A stretch of DNA of 64,000 bases from contig NZ_JACVBX010000005.1 in the NCBI RefSeq assembly GCF_014852585.1, positions 124,001 through 188,000 on the forward strand, in the 5' to 3' direction. The stretch's first letter is position 1. Each line of letters starts with the position of its first letter. Below the pieces are notes generated by a model. It had not been told where the DNA came from, made no database searches, and worked only from the letters and a program-made list of their open reading frames with translations. The position numbers and the translations under genes are program-made. This stretch comes from Pseudomonas sp. PDM18 (lineage in GTDB: Bacteria > Pseudomonadota > Gammaproteobacteria > Pseudomonadales > Pseudomonadaceae). Shown here one piece after another: positions 40,444 through 50,575 of the stretch.

Positions 40444-41190
40444 CTACAGGTTATGCATGAGTCGCCGCACGCCGGCGACATGGCGGCGGCTGACGGTCAG
40501 CGCATCGCCATTGAGTCCTTTCAAGTACAGCTGGAAGTGCCCTAGCGGGGTGCGCTGCAGGCGTTCGATGCGTTCGCGGGAAACCAGCGCGTTGCGGTGG
40601 ATACGCACGAAGCGGTCACCGAACTCGTCCTCCAGCGCCTTCAGCGGTTCATCCAGCAGCACTTCACCGCCCGCGTGGCGCAGGGTCACGTATTTGTGGT
40701 CGGCGATGAAAAAGATCACGTCTTCCAGCGGAATCAGCTCGATCCCTTTGCGAGTCCGCGCACTGATGTGGCTGCGCGGGCCGGGACCGCCGGCGGCCGG
40801 GGGCTTGGTCAGCGCCGCCAGCTGCACGCGGTTGGGCCGCGAAGCTTTCTTCAGGGCGTCTGCCAGATCCTCGCTGCGGACCGGCTTGACCAGGTAGCCG
40901 ACCGCACTGACCTGAAACGCCTCCAGGGCGAATTCATCATGGGCGGTACAGAAAATCACCGCCGGAGGGGCTTCGCGCTCGCACAGCTTGGCGGCCACCT
41001 GAAGCCCGTCCAGGCCGGGCATGCGGATATCCAGCAGGACGATATCCGGCTTCAGGCTGTCGATCAGCGTCAGCGCTTCTTCGCCGTTGCTGGCGGATGG
41101 CTCGAGGACGCGATAGCCGTCCAGTTGCCCCACCAGCCGGGCCAGGCGCTCTCGCGCCAGTGGTTCGTCATCGACGATCAGGACATTCAT
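40444..41190 (-). CDS. algR: Response regulator AlgR
   Basis: A 248-residue LytTR-type response regulator. The receiver domain has phosphoacceptor Asp54 in IVLLDIRMPGLDG and the Lys switch in VGYLVKPVR. The C-terminal LytTR DNA-binding domain (about 145–248) has GIELIPLEDVIFFIADHKYV and RIHRNALVSRERI. In P. aeruginosa AlgR controls alginate, type IV pili and cyclic-di-GMP-linked genes. The 4-base gap after the fimS stop shows co-expression with its sensor. The length equals that of P. aeruginosa AlgR. Confidence 0.97.
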   Translation of the reverse strand: MNVLIVDDEPLARERLARLVGQLDGYRVLEPSASNGEEALTLIDSLKPDIVLLDIRMPGLDGLQVAAKLCEREAPPAVIFCTAHDEFALEAFQVSAVGYLVKPVRSEDLADALKKASRPNRVQLAALTKPPAAGGPGPRSHISARTRKGIELIPLEDVIFFIADHKYVTLRHAGGEVLLDEPLKALEDEFGDRFVRIHRNALVSRERIERLQRTPLGHFQLYLKGLNGDALTVSRRHVAGVRRLMHNL

Positions 41191-41194
41191 AAGC

Positions 41195-42265
41195 TCAGGC
41201 TTCCTGCATGAGACGCGCACATGGATAGCGTAGACAGGTGAAGTGCCGTCCGTCACGGCGCTCGACGGTGAGACTAGCTTTTGGCCCGAAAAGTGCCGCA
41301 AGTCGCGCCGCAATATTCTGCAGGGCCTGCTTGGTCCCCTTCGTGGGCAGCGTCTCGGTCGATTCGTCGTACGGGTTGCTCACGCAGAGCTGGAACACAC
41401 CGTCACGGTATTCCGCCTCAACTTTCACCAGACCGCCTTCGATGCGCGGCTGGATGCCATAAATCAATGAGTTCTCAAGCAACGGCTGCAGCGTCAACTG
41501 GGGAATCGGCACGCCATCGGGCACGCCGCTCACTTGCCAGTCCATCTGCAACCGATCGCCAAGACGGAACTGCTCAATGGAAAGATAGCGTCTGGCCAGC
41601 TCAAGTTCCTCTCCCCAGGAAATTAATGTTCCAGGTTTGGCCAGGCTGGCGCGGAAAAGGTCCGAAAGATTCAGCACCGCCAGCTCGGCCTTGGCCGGGT
41701 CGATCTCGATCAGGCTGGCGATGCTGTTAAGGCTGTTGAACAGGAAATGCGGACGGATTCTCGCCTGCAGCGATTCGATCCGCGCCCGCAACTCAGCCTG
41801 CTGCTGCCGTCGCCATTGGCTCTGGAGATAGAAATAGCGTAGCAACAGCGTGGACATGATGAGCGCAATCAATGCATGGCGCAGGTAGAGATTGACCTCA
41901 CCGGTGCGGTTCATCGGCCCGCCGAGGGAGAAATAATCCGCCACCCAGGTGCAAGCCAGCGTCAGCAGGACCACCAGCGCACAACTGAGCAGACCGGAGA
42001 ACCACGCCGGCCAGCGCGCCATGAAAGGCCGCAACTGGCACAGCAGGCCGGCCGAGAGCAGCACGATCCACTGCACGAACAGCGAGGATAGGGCCAGCCG
42101 CACCCAATTGAAGCTGGGTGTCATCGGCTCGGCGAGTACCAGCACGAGCACCAGCAACTCAGCGAGCAGCACCAGGCTGAACAGCGCCTCGGGCTGGCAG
42201 AGTTCGGGGATGAAGAAATCTTCGTTGGGCGCCGGCTGGTCGCCGGTCTTCGTCAATCTGGGCAT
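41195..42265 (-). CDS. fimS: LytS-type sensor FimS (AlgZ)
   Basis: A 356-residue membrane histidine kinase-like protein. Several N-terminal membrane helices lead to the His box in [19 protein letters not shown] and then to an ATPase region with [17 protein letters not shown]. As in P. aeruginosa AlgZ, the classical N, G1 and G2 kinase motifs are poorly kept. It is the cognate partner of AlgR, encoded just upstream. I chose the ATG at 42265, which fits the P. aeruginosa length; longer frames read into the argH promoter. Confidence 0.92.
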   Translation of the reverse strand: MPRLTKTGDQPAPNEDFFIPELCQPEALFSLVLLAELLVLVLVLAEPMTPSFNWVRLALSSLFVQWIVLLSAGLLCQLRPFMARWPAWFSGLLSCALVVLLTLACTWVADYFSLGGPMNRTGEVNLYLRHALIALIMSTLLLRYFYLQSQWRRQQQAELRARIESLQARIRPHFLFNSLNSIASLIEIDPAKAELAVLNLSDLFRASLAKPGTLISWGEELELARRYLSIEQFRLGDRLQMDWQVSGVPDGVPIPQLTLQPLLENSLIYGIQPRIEGGLVKVEAEYRDGVFQLCVSNPYDESTETLPTKGTKQALQNIAARLAALFGPKASLTVERRDGRHFTCLRYPCARLMQEA

Positions 42266-42499
42266 CGACGCAGTTTCCGTAAGCGCCTGCATGGCGGCAA
42301 GCGCCGCGTGATGGCAAAACGCTGGAATTGTCGGCCAGCGCAAGGATCGGCTCGGTCACCCGCGGCAATCGGCCCCCCGCTCCCCCGCCGCAACCCGCCA
42401 AAGCGCCGCCGGTTTTGTCCTTCAGCCTGCTATTATCGTCGCACTTTGCCCTTCATGCAGGCCGCACGCCGCGCCTGCCCGTTTCCGGAAGAGAGATCC

Positions 42500-43894
42500 A
42501 TGAGCGTAGAGAAGACCAACCAGTCCTGGGGCGGCCGTTTCAGCGAGCCCGTCGATGCCTTTGTCGCCCGCTTCACCGCCTCCGTCGACTTCGACAAGCG
42601 CCTCTACCGCCACGACATCATGGGTTCCATGGCCCACGCCACCATGCTGGCCAAGGTCGGCGTGCTGAGCGACGCCGAACGCGACACCATCATCGACGGG
42701 CTCAAGCAGATCCAGAGCGAGATCGAGGCCGGCACCTTCGACTGGCGTGTCGACCTGGAAGACGTGCACATGAACATCGAGGCGCGCCTCACCGACCGCA
42801 TCGGCGTCACCGGCAAGAAGCTGCACACCGGCCGTTCGCGCAACGACCAGGTGGCCACCGACATCCGCCTGTGGCTGCGCGACGAGATCGACCTGATCCT
42901 CGCCGAGATCACCCGCCTGCAGCAGGGCCTGCTGGGCCTGGCGGAAGCCGAAGCCGACACCATCATGCCCGGCTTCACCCATCTGCAGACTGCTCAGCCT
43001 GTGACCTTCGGCCACCACCTGCTGGCCTGGTTCGAAATGCTCAGCCGCGACTACGAGCGCCTGGTGGACTGCCGCAAGCGCGCCAACCGCATGCCTCTGG
43101 GTAGCGCCGCGCTGGCGGGCACCACCTACCCGATCGACCGGACCATCACCTGCGAACTGCTGGGATTCGAAGCGATCTCCGGCAACTCGCTGGACGGCGT
43201 GTCCGACCGTGACTTCGCCATCGAATTCTGCGCCGCCGCCGCCGTGGCGATGATGCACCTGTCGCGCTTCTCCGAAGAGCTGGTGCTCTGGACCAGCGCG
43301 CAGTTCCAGTTCATCGACCTGCCCGACCGCTTCTGCACCGGCTCCTCGATCATGCCGCAGAAGAAGAACCCGGACGTCCCGGAGCTGGTGCGTGGCAAGT
43401 CCGGCCGCGTGTTCGGCCACCTCGCCGGCCTGCTGACCCTGATGAAGGGCCAGCCACTGGCCTACAACAAGGACAATCAGGAAGACAAGGAACCGCTGTT
43501 CGACGCCGCCGACACCCTGCGCGACAGCCTCCGTGCCTTTGCCGACATGGTTCCGGCGATCAAGCCCAAGCGCGACATCATGCGCGAAGCGGCCCGCCGT
43601 GGCTTCTCCACCGCCACCGACCTGGCCGACTACCTGGTGCGCCGTGGCCTGCCGTTCCGTGACTGCCACGAAATCGTCGGCCACGCCGTGAAGTACGGCG
43701 TGGACAGCGGCAAGGACCTGGCCGAGATGAGCCTGGACGAGCTGCGCCAGTTCAGCGACCAGATCGATGACGACGTGTTCGCCGTGCTGACCCTGGAAGG
43801 CTCGGTGAACGCCCGCGACCACATCGGCGGCACCGCACCTAACCAGGTCCGCGCCGCCGTGGTACGCGGCAAGGAACTGCTGGCCGCGCGCTAA
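42500..43894 (+). CDS. argH: Argininosuccinate lyase
   Basis: A 464-residue enzyme splitting argininosuccinate into arginine and fumarate. The family signature [12 protein letters not shown] carries the catalytic Ser (about residue 283), and [13 protein letters not shown] and [15 protein letters not shown] are further active-site stretches. The start at 42500 has a GAGAG site. It is divergent from fimS, as in P. aeruginosa. Confidence 0.98.
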   Translation: MSVEKTNQSWGGRFSEPVDAFVARFTASVDFDKRLYRHDIMGSMAHATMLAKVGVLSDAERDTIIDGLKQIQSEIEAGTFDWRVDLEDVHMNIEARLTDRIGVTGKKLHTGRSRNDQVATDIRLWLRDEIDLILAEITRLQQGLLGLAEAEADTIMPGFTHLQTAQPVTFGHHLLAWFEMLSRDYERLVDCRKRANRMPLGSAALAGTTYPIDRTITCELLGFEAISGNSLDGVSDRDFAIEFCAAAAVAMMHLSRFSEELVLWTSAQFQFIDLPDRFCTGSSIMPQKKNPDVPELVRGKSGRVFGHLAGLLTLMKGQPLAYNKDNQEDKEPLFDAADTLRDSLRAFADMVPAIKPKRDIMREAARRGFSTATDLADYLVRRGLPFRDCHEIVGHAVKYGVDSGKDLAEMSLDELRQFSDQIDDDVFAVLTLEGSVNARDHIGGTAPNQVRAAVVRGKELLAAR

Positions 43895-43906
43895 GCACAG
43901 CACCTC

Positions 43907-44620
43907 GTGCACTTCTGGAACCAGGAAAACTTCGAAGGACTGGAACGGCTCGCCGATGAACTGGCGGGCCTTCCCGGCCTGCAGGCGCTGGCGGACTACG
44001 CCCGCGCCCGCAGCCGAGGCGTACGCCGGGAGGCATTTGCCGCCCTCGAAGGATTTCTGCGCAATGCCCCTGCTCCCGATTCCCAATCCGCCCGCGAACT
44101 GAGCCTGCAGATACTCACGCTGCACAGCCAGACCCGCGAAGCCCACCAGTTCCTCGCCCAGCCATTGCTCGCGCGCTTCCTCTTTCCCACACTGCAAGCC
44201 TGGATCGACAGCGAACCGACGGCCCATGCCCCGTTGCGCTGGCTGGGACTTCTGCAGAACGATGGCGACCTCCTGCGCCGGGCGCTGGCGGCTCGCCCCG
44301 AAGATGTCGCAGTCCGCTTCCGATTGATCGATTTCGCCCTGGGCGCTGCGGATTACGCCACGCACCACCTGGACGAAGGCTTCTTCATCGGCGAGCCGGC
44401 CGAGGCGCGCGAAGCGCTCGACCTCGCGGCCCGACTGATCAACGAAGCTCCCGACGCCAGCCCGTTTGCCCGCCAAGTCGAGGAAGGCGTGCAGCTATCA
44501 GCCCTGCTGGATGACTGGCTGACCTACTCGGCGCAACCCGAAGGCGACTTTGCCGCCTGGTGCGCCGAACGGCAGCGCCCGTATGCCTGGGCGAAGAAGT
44601 ACTACTACACGCAGTCCTGA
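43907..44620 (+). CDS. Conserved hypothetical protein after argH
   Basis: A 237-residue soluble, Ala/Leu/Glu-rich helical protein with no recognised motif and no signal peptide. It begins with GTG at 43907, 12 bases after the argH stop, so it is probably co-transcribed. Long alternating helices (for example ELSLQILTLHSQTREAHQFL) suggest a TPR- or HEAT-like solenoid. A similarly placed unknown gene follows argH in P. aeruginosa (PA5264, from memory). Function unknown. Confidence 0.7.
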   Translation: MHFWNQENFEGLERLADELAGLPGLQALADYARARSRGVRREAFAALEGFLRNAPAPDSQSARELSLQILTLHSQTREAHQFLAQPLLARFLFPTLQAWIDSEPTAHAPLRWLGLLQNDGDLLRRALAARPEDVAVRFRLIDFALGAADYATHHLDEGFFIGEPAEAREALDLAARLINEAPDASPFARQVEEGVQLSALLDDWLTYSAQPEGDFAAWCAERQRPYAWAKKYYYTQS

Positions 44621-44624
44621 TTGC

Positions 44625-45821
44625 TCAGGTCCGCCCCAGATAGCCCAACTGTGCCGGCGTCAGCTGCAGCATGCGCGCGGCCTTGTGGTCCTTGAGCCCG
44701 GGCAGTTCATCTTCCGGCAGCCGCGCCGCGCTCGCGGCCAGGTTGACGATCAGCGCCTCGCGGCTGAACACCCCGTGCTCGATGGCGTAAGCGGCGGCAA
44801 TCAGGCTGCGCAGTTCCAGCGGCAGGCGCCAACGGGTACGCAGAGCGGAACCGAAGCTCGCGCCATGCTCTTTCACGACCTTATCCACTTCCGCTTCGCT
44901 CAGCTCGCCACCGGCGCTATGCCAGTCCTGCAGGCTGCGCAGCAGTGCAAGGTCGCCCAGGCAGTGCAGCAAGCCCGCGGTGAAGCAACGCTCGGCGTCC
45001 GCGCCCAGTGACTCGGCCAGCGCAAACGCGGCGTCGGCGGTATGCCGGGAAAGCTCCCAGAAGCGCTCGGCGCGCTCCTTGAGCAGCGGGTCATCGAGGG
45101 TCGAGGCGCGCTGCAGCGCCACCGCCAGCATCAGGTTCAGCGCCTGCGCCACGCCCAGGCGCGACAGCGCCTGCATCAGTGTCTGACAGGGCATGCCGAC
45201 ATGCCGCGCGGCGCTGTTAGCGGCCGAGATGAGGCAGGCGGTGATCTGCGGATCGTGCCCGAAGTCCCGTTCGAGCATCTCCAGGTTGATCTCGCTGGCC
45301 TCCATGCAGCGGTTCACTGCCGCACCGACCTCGCCCATCAGCGGCGCGCCCTCGGTGGCGTCGCGCTCGGTCTGCAGGAAGCGTTCCAGCGACAGGCTCT
45401 GCTCCAGCGTCGGCAGTTCGCAGACGACGTTTTCGCCCGGTGCCAGCAGCAGCGCGCGCAGGCGTTCGCGCAGGCTCTCGGCGTTGAAGGGCTTGACCAG
45501 GTAGGCCGTGGGCGCTAGCGGCAGGGCGGCGCGCACGCTGGCGGCATCGGCCTTGGAGCTGATCAGGATGAACGGCTGGGCGAGCGGCCCGCGGCGGCGC
45601 AGGCGCACGTGGCGCAGCAATTCCAGGCCGTCGCTGCCGGGTAGCTCGCGCTCGGCGAGGATCAGCGCAAAGGGATGGCGGCGGCAGGACTCGATGGCCG
45701 TATCACCGTCCTCGCAGAATTCGACTTTCGCGTCGCAACGCACGCTCAGCACCAGTTGGCCGAGCAGCTCGCGGCTCCACGGGTCGCTGGCAGCGACCAG
45801 TACGCCAGGCGAATCGCTCAT
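44625..45821 (-). CDS. Pseudo-receiver plus HDOD domain protein
   Basis: A 398-residue two-domain protein. Residues 5–125 look like a response-regulator receiver, but the phosphoacceptor position has Glu57 (ILAERELPGSDG) where Asp is expected, and the acidic pocket is reduced (AASDPW). The conserved Lys remains in TAYLVKPF. Residues 165–370 form an HDOD domain (TACLISAANSAARHVGMP, GLLHCLGDLALL), a family used in cyclic-di-GMP and motility control. The ATG at 45821 has GAGGTG upstream. It is convergent with the argH-linked gene four bases away. Partners are unknown. Confidence 0.82.
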   Translation of the reverse strand: MSDSPGVLVAASDPWSRELLGQLVLSVRCDAKVEFCEDGDTAIESCRRHPFALILAERELPGSDGLELLRHVRLRRRGPLAQPFILISSKADAASVRAALPLAPTAYLVKPFNAESLRERLRALLLAPGENVVCELPTLEQSLSLERFLQTERDATEGAPLMGEVGAAVNRCMEASEINLEMLERDFGHDPQITACLISAANSAARHVGMPCQTLMQALSRLGVAQALNLMLAVALQRASTLDDPLLKERAERFWELSRHTADAAFALAESLGADAERCFTAGLLHCLGDLALLRSLQDWHSAGGELSEAEVDKVVKEHGASFGSALRTRWRLPLELRSLIAAAYAIEHGVFSREALIVNLAASAARLPEDELPGLKDHKAARMLQLTPAQLGYLGRT

Positions 45822-46015
45822 GGATCGCACCTCGTTCGGGACGTATGCCGTCGCGAGCGGAAACAACCGATCCTGAGCCTTCCTTGCCGAGTGCTCGGTC
45901 CTTCGGATGCCGCCGGCCAGCGGCCTTCGGATACAGCGCAGCGTAGTTCAAAGCCCACGAGCTTTCCCCTGCGCACCCTCAACTTCGCCGGACACTTCAC
46001 ACAAAAAATGCACAA

Positions 46016-46040
46016 AAAAGGCCCGCTTGCGCGGGCCTTT
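46016..46040. terminator. gabT terminator
   Basis: AAAAAGGCCCGC-TTGC-GCGGGCCTTT, 26 bases beyond the gabT stop codon on the minus strand. Confidence 0.8.
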
Positions 46041-46066
46041 CTCTAGAACGGTTAGAGCAGCGAGGC

Positions 46067-47347
46067 TCAGGCCAGTTCGTCGAAGCACTCGGCCAGAATG
46101 GCCAGGCCTTTTTCCAGCTGCGCGTCAGGGATGGTGACGGGCATCAGGAAGCGGATCACGTTGTAGTAGGTACCGCAGGAGAGCAGGATCAGACCTTTCT
46201 CACGGGCACGAACCACGATCTTGCTGACCAGTTCAGCGGCCGGCTTGTTGTGATCACCGCCTTCGAACAGCTCGATGGCGATCATCGAACCCAGGCCACG
46301 AACGTCGCCGATGACCTTGTGCTTGGCCTGGATGTCGCGCAGACCCGCCTTCAGGCTCTCGCCAACGGCTTGCGAACGCTCCAGCAGCTTCTCTTCGTCG
46401 AACACTTTCAGCACGGCCAGGGCCGCGGCGCAAGCGATCGGGCTACCGGCGTAGGTGCCGCCCAGGCCGCCGGGAGCGATGGCGTCCATGATTTCGGCTT
46501 TGCCGGAAACACCGGAGATCGGGAAACCACCGCCAACGGACTTGGCGAAGGTGGTCAGGTCCGGAACGATGCCCAGTTGCTCGGTGGCGAAGAAGGTGCC
46601 GGTACGACCAGCGCCAGTCTGCACTTCGTCAGCGATCAGCAGGATGCCGTGCTCGTCGCACAGGGCGCGCAGGCGCTGCATGAAGGCCTTGGAGTTGACG
46701 TAGAAGCCACCTTCGCCCTGAACCGGCTCGATGATGATGGCTGCGATGTCGCGCGGCTGAGCGTCGTTCTTGAAGATGCGCTCGATGCTGGCGATCGACT
46801 CGTCTTCGCTCACGCCGTGCAGTTCGCACGGAGCCAGGGCGCGGAAGATGCCGCCCGGCATCAGGCCCATGCCAGCGGAGTACGGAACGACCTTGCCGGT
46901 CAGGCCCAGGGTCATCATGGTACGGCCGTGGTAGGCGCCGGTGAAGGCGATCACGCCAGCGCGGCCGGTGGCGGCACGGGCGATCTTGACGGCGTTTTCA
47001 ACAGCTTCGGAGCCGGAGGTGACCAGCAGGGTCTTCTTCGGGAAATTGCCCGGAACGCGCTTGGCGATCTCTTCGGCCAGCTCGATGTAGGGCTCGTACG
47101 CCAGCACCTGGAAGCAGGTGTGGGTCAGCTTGGTCAGCTGTTCCTGAACGGCGGCAACCACTTTCGGGTGCAGGTGGCCGGTGTTCAGTACGGCAATGCC
47201 GCCGGCGAAGTCGATGTACTCACGACCTTCGACGTCCCACACGGTGGAGTTCTCGGCGCGCTCGGCGACGACCGGGTGGATCTGGCCTACACCGCGCGGT
47301 ACGGCGGCCTGACGACGTTGCAGCAGGGATTCGTTGGTTTTGCTCAT
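46067..47347 (-). CDS. gabT: 4-aminobutyrate aminotransferase
   Basis: A 426-residue PLP-dependent class III aminotransferase that moves the GABA amino group to 2-oxoglutarate, giving succinate semialdehyde. LIADEVQTGAGRTG holds the Asp that contacts PLP, and LTTFAKSVGGGFPISGV has the Schiff-base lysine. The length and motifs match GabT of Pseudomonas. The partner dehydrogenase gene gabD lies just upstream on the same strand, across a 201-base gap without a clear terminator. Other omega-amino acids such as 5-aminovalerate are possible substrates. Confidence 0.96.
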   Translation of the reverse strand: MSKTNESLLQRRQAAVPRGVGQIHPVVAERAENSTVWDVEGREYIDFAGGIAVLNTGHLHPKVVAAVQEQLTKLTHTCFQVLAYEPYIELAEEIAKRVPGNFPKKTLLVTSGSEAVENAVKIARAATGRAGVIAFTGAYHGRTMMTLGLTGKVVPYSAGMGLMPGGIFRALAPCELHGVSEDESIASIERIFKNDAQPRDIAAIIIEPVQGEGGFYVNSKAFMQRLRALCDEHGILLIADEVQTGAGRTGTFFATEQLGIVPDLTTFAKSVGGGFPISGVSGKAEIMDAIAPGGLGGTYAGSPIACAAALAVLKVFDEEKLLERSQAVGESLKAGLRDIQAKHKVIGDVRGLGSMIAIELFEGGDHNKPAAELVSKIVVRAREKGLILLSCGTYYNVIRFLMPVTIPDAQLEKGLAILAECFDELA

Positions 47348-47548
47348 AGCTTCCTCAGTGGCCGCTCATCGGGCGACCGGATCAAAGGATGAAAGCGGGG
47401 AGAAGCCACGCACGACAGCATACGATGATCGACTGTCGTGGCACTTGCGGCCCGCCGGACGGGTTGTCCGGTGCTACCACCGGAAAACGCCGACGCGAGG
47501 GTGGCTGTCAGCTCTTGCCTGCCACCCCGCGCCCACGGAAAAAACGGA

Positions 47549-49000
47549 TCAGATACCGCCGAGGCAGAGGTATTTGACTTCGAGGTAGTCCTCGATGCCG
47601 TACTTCGAACCTTCGCGGCCCAGGCCCGAGGCCTTGATGCCGCCGAACGGCGCCACTTCGTTGGAGATCAGGCCGGTGTTGATACCTACCATGCCGTATT
47701 CCAGCTGCTCGGCGACGCGGAACACGCGGGCCAGGTCGCGAGCGTAGAAGTACGAAGCCAGGCCAAACTCGGTGTCGTTGGACATGGCGATGACTTCAGC
47801 CTCGTCCTTGAAGCGGAACACCGGCGCCAGCGGGCCGAAGGTCTCGTCCTTGGATACCAGGGCGGACTTCGGCACGTCGACCAGGATGGTCGGCTCGAAG
47901 AAGGTGCCACCCAGGGCGTGCGGCTTGCCGCCGGTGAGGACCTTGGCGCCCTTGGAGACGGCGTCGGCGATGTGCTCTTCGACCTTGGCGACCGCCTTGG
48001 AATCGATCAGCGGGCCGGTGGTGACGCCCTGCTCCAGGCCGTTGCCGATGTTCAGTTTGGCCACGGCGGCCTTCAGCTTCTCGACGAAGGCGTCGTACAC
48101 GCCGTCCTGAACGTACAGGCGGTTGGCGCAGACGCAGGTCTGGCCGTTGTTGCGGTACTTGGAGATCAGCGCGCCTTCGACGGCGGCGTCCAGGTCGGCA
48201 TCGTCGAACACGATGAACGGAGCGTTGCCGCCCAGCTCCAGGGACACTTTCTTGATGTCCTTGGCGCATTCGGCCATCAGCTGGCGACCGATCTCGGTGG
48301 AACCGGTGAAGGTCAGCTTGCGCACGATCGGGTTGCTGGTCAGCTCACCGCCGACTTCGCCGGCGCTGCCGGTGACGACGCTGAACACGCCTTTCGGAAT
48401 ACCGGCGCGCTCGGCCAGCTCGGCCAGGGCCAGGGCGGAGTACGGGGTTTGCGAAGCAGGCTTGAGCACCATGGTGCAGCCAGCGGCCAGGGCCGGGCCG
48501 GCTTTACGGGTGATCATTGCGGACGGGAAGTTCCACGGGGTGATGGCCGCGGTCACGCCGATCGGCTGCTTGATCACGATGATGCGCTTGTCGGGCTGGT
48601 GGCCCGGAATGGTGTCGCCGTAGATGCGCTTGGCTTCTTCGCCGAACCACTCGAGGAAGGAGGCGGCGTAGGCGATCTCGCCCTTGGCTTCGGCCAGCGG
48701 CTTGCCCTGCTCGATGGTCATCAGGCGGGCCAGGTCGTCCTGGTTGGCGATCATCAGGTCGAACCATTTGCGCAGCTTGTTGGCGCGTTCCTTGGCGGTC
48801 AGCGCACGCCAGGCCGGCAGGGCCTTGTCGGCAGCTTCGATGGCGCGACGAGTTTCGTCGGCACCCATCTTCGGCACGGTGCCGATGATCTCGTTGGTGG
48901 CCGGGTTGTTCACGTTGATGGTCTTGCCGTTGTCGGCGTCGACCCAGGAACCGTCAATGTAAGCCTGTTGGCGGAACAGCTTGGCATCATTGAGTTGCAT
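47549..49000 (-). CDS. gabD: Succinate-semialdehyde dehydrogenase (NADP+)
   Basis: A 483-residue aldehyde dehydrogenase. ITPWNFPSAMITRKAGPALA and FTGSTEIGRQLM bind the nucleotide, the catalytic Glu is in VSLELGGNAPFIVF and the catalytic Cys in NNGQTCVCANRLY. It oxidises succinate semialdehyde to succinate, completing the GABA shunt begun by GabT. The ATG at 49000 has AGGAG upstream; the longer open frame has no family similarity. The double Cys around the active site is typical of GabD. Confidence 0.96.
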   Translation of the reverse strand: MQLNDAKLFRQQAYIDGSWVDADNGKTINVNNPATNEIIGTVPKMGADETRRAIEAADKALPAWRALTAKERANKLRKWFDLMIANQDDLARLMTIEQGKPLAEAKGEIAYAASFLEWFGEEAKRIYGDTIPGHQPDKRIIVIKQPIGVTAAITPWNFPSAMITRKAGPALAAGCTMVLKPASQTPYSALALAELAERAGIPKGVFSVVTGSAGEVGGELTSNPIVRKLTFTGSTEIGRQLMAECAKDIKKVSLELGGNAPFIVFDDADLDAAVEGALISKYRNNGQTCVCANRLYVQDGVYDAFVEKLKAAVAKLNIGNGLEQGVTTGPLIDSKAVAKVEEHIADAVSKGAKVLTGGKPHALGGTFFEPTILVDVPKSALVSKDETFGPLAPVFRFKDEAEVIAMSNDTEFGLASYFYARDLARVFRVAEQLEYGMVGINTGLISNEVAPFGGIKASGLGREGSKYGIEDYLEVKYLCLGGI

Positions 49001-49598
49001 GACCTGTCTCCTTTCGAGGAAAGCCTGTGGACGGCGGGTCGACCTGGAGTCCCCGCCTGCCTTGTTGTCTGGATGGGAGAGACCGCAGTCTCTGCCGTTC
49101 ATTCGCCCCGGCCGCTCAGTATCGACGCGGCAGGCGAATGCCGCCTCAGCCTGGAGGCGGCGCCCGGCGAACGGCTCTTAGTTCGCTCGGCATGCGGACA
49201 CGAAAAAACGCAGGCCGGGGTCATTGCCCGGTCTGGTTGAACTCGTTCACGCACAGGTTCCCGGGCTCGGCCCAGGAGTACGACTGCCCTACAACCTTCC
49301 GGTACGCTGATCGACGGAAGCCGCACGGAGACCTGTCACAAGGGACATGCGGTGGGTGCAACGGAAGACTGTCATCCCGCAGGCTGATGGCCGGCTGGTG
49401 TGATGCCAATGCTCCGGTCTCCTGTTGTTGTGATGGGGAGGCGTTTGAAATCTCAAACGAATCCTAGGGCCGTCGACTGCAAAGGGCAATAGCTTGTTCG
49501 ACAAAACCCACGATGGTATCCGCTCGCAACCGGTTTTCGGAGGTTTTCTACCGACAGGCGGCTGTTCTCGTTCGATATCATGAACGAGCGTACCTGCA
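49001..49598. other. Non-coding region upstream of gabD
   Basis: No gene is visible in these roughly 600 bases. It contains a hairpin CGGGGTCATTGCCCGG at 49215–49230, a perfect palindrome GTTTGA-AATC-TCAAAC at 49443–49458 and a second one CTCGTTC-N8-GAACGAG at 49567–49588. The gabD promoter and any regulator site must be here; no sigma element is clear. Confidence 0.5.
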
Positions 49599-49628
49599 TT
49601 GGACGCCCGCACGTGAGATGCGTATGAT
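49599..49628 (+). promoter_or_regulatory. Promoter of tRNA-Arg
   Basis: TTGGAC (49599–49604) and TATGAT (49623–49628) are 18 bases apart and close to sigma-70 consensus, 30 bases before the tRNA. Confidence 0.6.
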
Positions 49629-49658
49629 TGCCGCCTGCCGCGCCAGCCGCGGCATTAC

Positions 49659-49735
49659 GCACCAGTAGCTCAGCTGGATAGAGTACTGCCCTCCGAAGGC
49701 AGGGGTCGTGGGTTCGAATCCCGCCTGGTGCGCCA
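49659..49735 (+). tRNA. tRNA-Arg (anticodon CCG)
   Basis: A 77-base cloverleaf. The acceptor GCACCAG pairs with CTGGTGC, the D-arm is in AGCTCAGCTGGATAGAG, the anticodon stem CTGCC/GGCAG has loop CTCCGAA (anticodon CCG at 49693–49695), and the T-arm is GTGGG-TTCGAAT-CCCGC. The 3' CCA is encoded. It reads CGG codons, frequent in this GC-rich genome. Confidence 0.97.
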
Positions 49736-49779
49736 TCCTCCGTTTCGCGACTGCCGCCGACAGCCGGCGAAACCACCCG

Positions 49780-49804
49780 AAAAGCCCGCCCTGAGCGGGC
49801 TTTT
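49780..49804 (+). terminator. Terminator after tRNA-Arg
   Basis: AAAAGCCCGC-CCTGA-GCGGGCTTTT with T-rich tail, 45 bases after the tRNA. Confidence 0.85.
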
Positions 49805-49946
49805 CTGTTTCTGCCGGCAAGCACCACGCAGGCCAGGCCGGCCGATGGCCTTCACGGCCAGGAACCCTCGACGCCGGACGATTCCTCTTCGCCACCAGAG
49901 GCTGTATAAGCCTTGCGCCATCGCGCGCGAAAAGGACAAACCGCCC

Positions 49947-50540
49947 ATGCTCCGGCTTCTGCTGCCCGCCCTGCTCCTGGCCCTTGCCGGGTGCGCCACC
50001 AAACCGCCGGCGAACCCCGAAAACCTCTGCGAGATATTCCGCGAAAAGCCGAAATGGCACGAAGCGGCGCTGCAGGTGCAAAAGCGCTGGGGCGGCACCG
50101 TCCAGGTGCCGATGGCGATGATGTACCAGGAGTCCTCCTTCAAGCACGACGCCCTGCCACCGCGTTACTACTTCCTCGGTTTCATTCCCTGGGGCCGCGT
50201 CAGTTCCGCCTACGGCTACGCCCAGGCCAAGGACGAGACCTGGGCCGACTACAAGAAGGAGGCCGGTGGATGGGGCGCCGACCGCGACGACTTCGCCGAT
50301 GCGCTGGACTTCATGGGCTGGTACATGAACAAGACCTACAACGTGAACCGCGTTTCCAAGTGGGATGCCTACGGCCAGTACCTGAACTATCACGAGGGCT
50401 GGGGCGGCTATCGCCAGCGCAGCTACGACGCCAAGCCGTGGCTGAAGACGGTGTCCCAGAAGGTCCAGGCGCGCGCCTCGCTGTATGGCGTCCAATACAA
50501 GAGCTGCGAACAGGAGTTATCGAGCGGGGGCTGGTTCTAG
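49947..50540 (+). CDS. Lipoprotein with lytic transglycosylase (SLT)-like domain
   Basis: A 197-residue lipoprotein. Residues 1–16 are a lipoprotein signal with LAGC at the cleavage site (Cys16 lipidated). The mature part has VPMAMMYQESSFKHDA, where Glu62 in ESSF matches the catalytic Glu of family-1 lytic transglycosylases, followed by AYGYAQAKDETWADY. It probably cleaves peptidoglycan, anchored at the outer membrane. The ATG at 49947 has AAAGGAC upstream. An unrelated lipoprotein lies on the opposite strand next to it. Confidence 0.87.
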   Translation: MLRLLLPALLLALAGCATKPPANPENLCEIFREKPKWHEAALQVQKRWGGTVQVPMAMMYQESSFKHDALPPRYYFLGFIPWGRVSSAYGYAQAKDETWADYKKEAGGWGADRDDFADALDFMGWYMNKTYNVNRVSKWDAYGQYLNYHEGWGGYRQRSYDAKPWLKTVSQKVQARASLYGVQYKSCEQELSSGGWF

Positions 50541-50575
50541 CAGCCGCGATAACTCGCCCTGCGGCTCAGGGGCAG

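Noticed and set aside
49394-49410. Sigma-54-like element before gabD on the minus strand
   Set aside because: TTGGCAT has GG-N10-GC spacing but the -12 part is CAGC rather than TTGC, and it would give a leader of nearly 400 bases.
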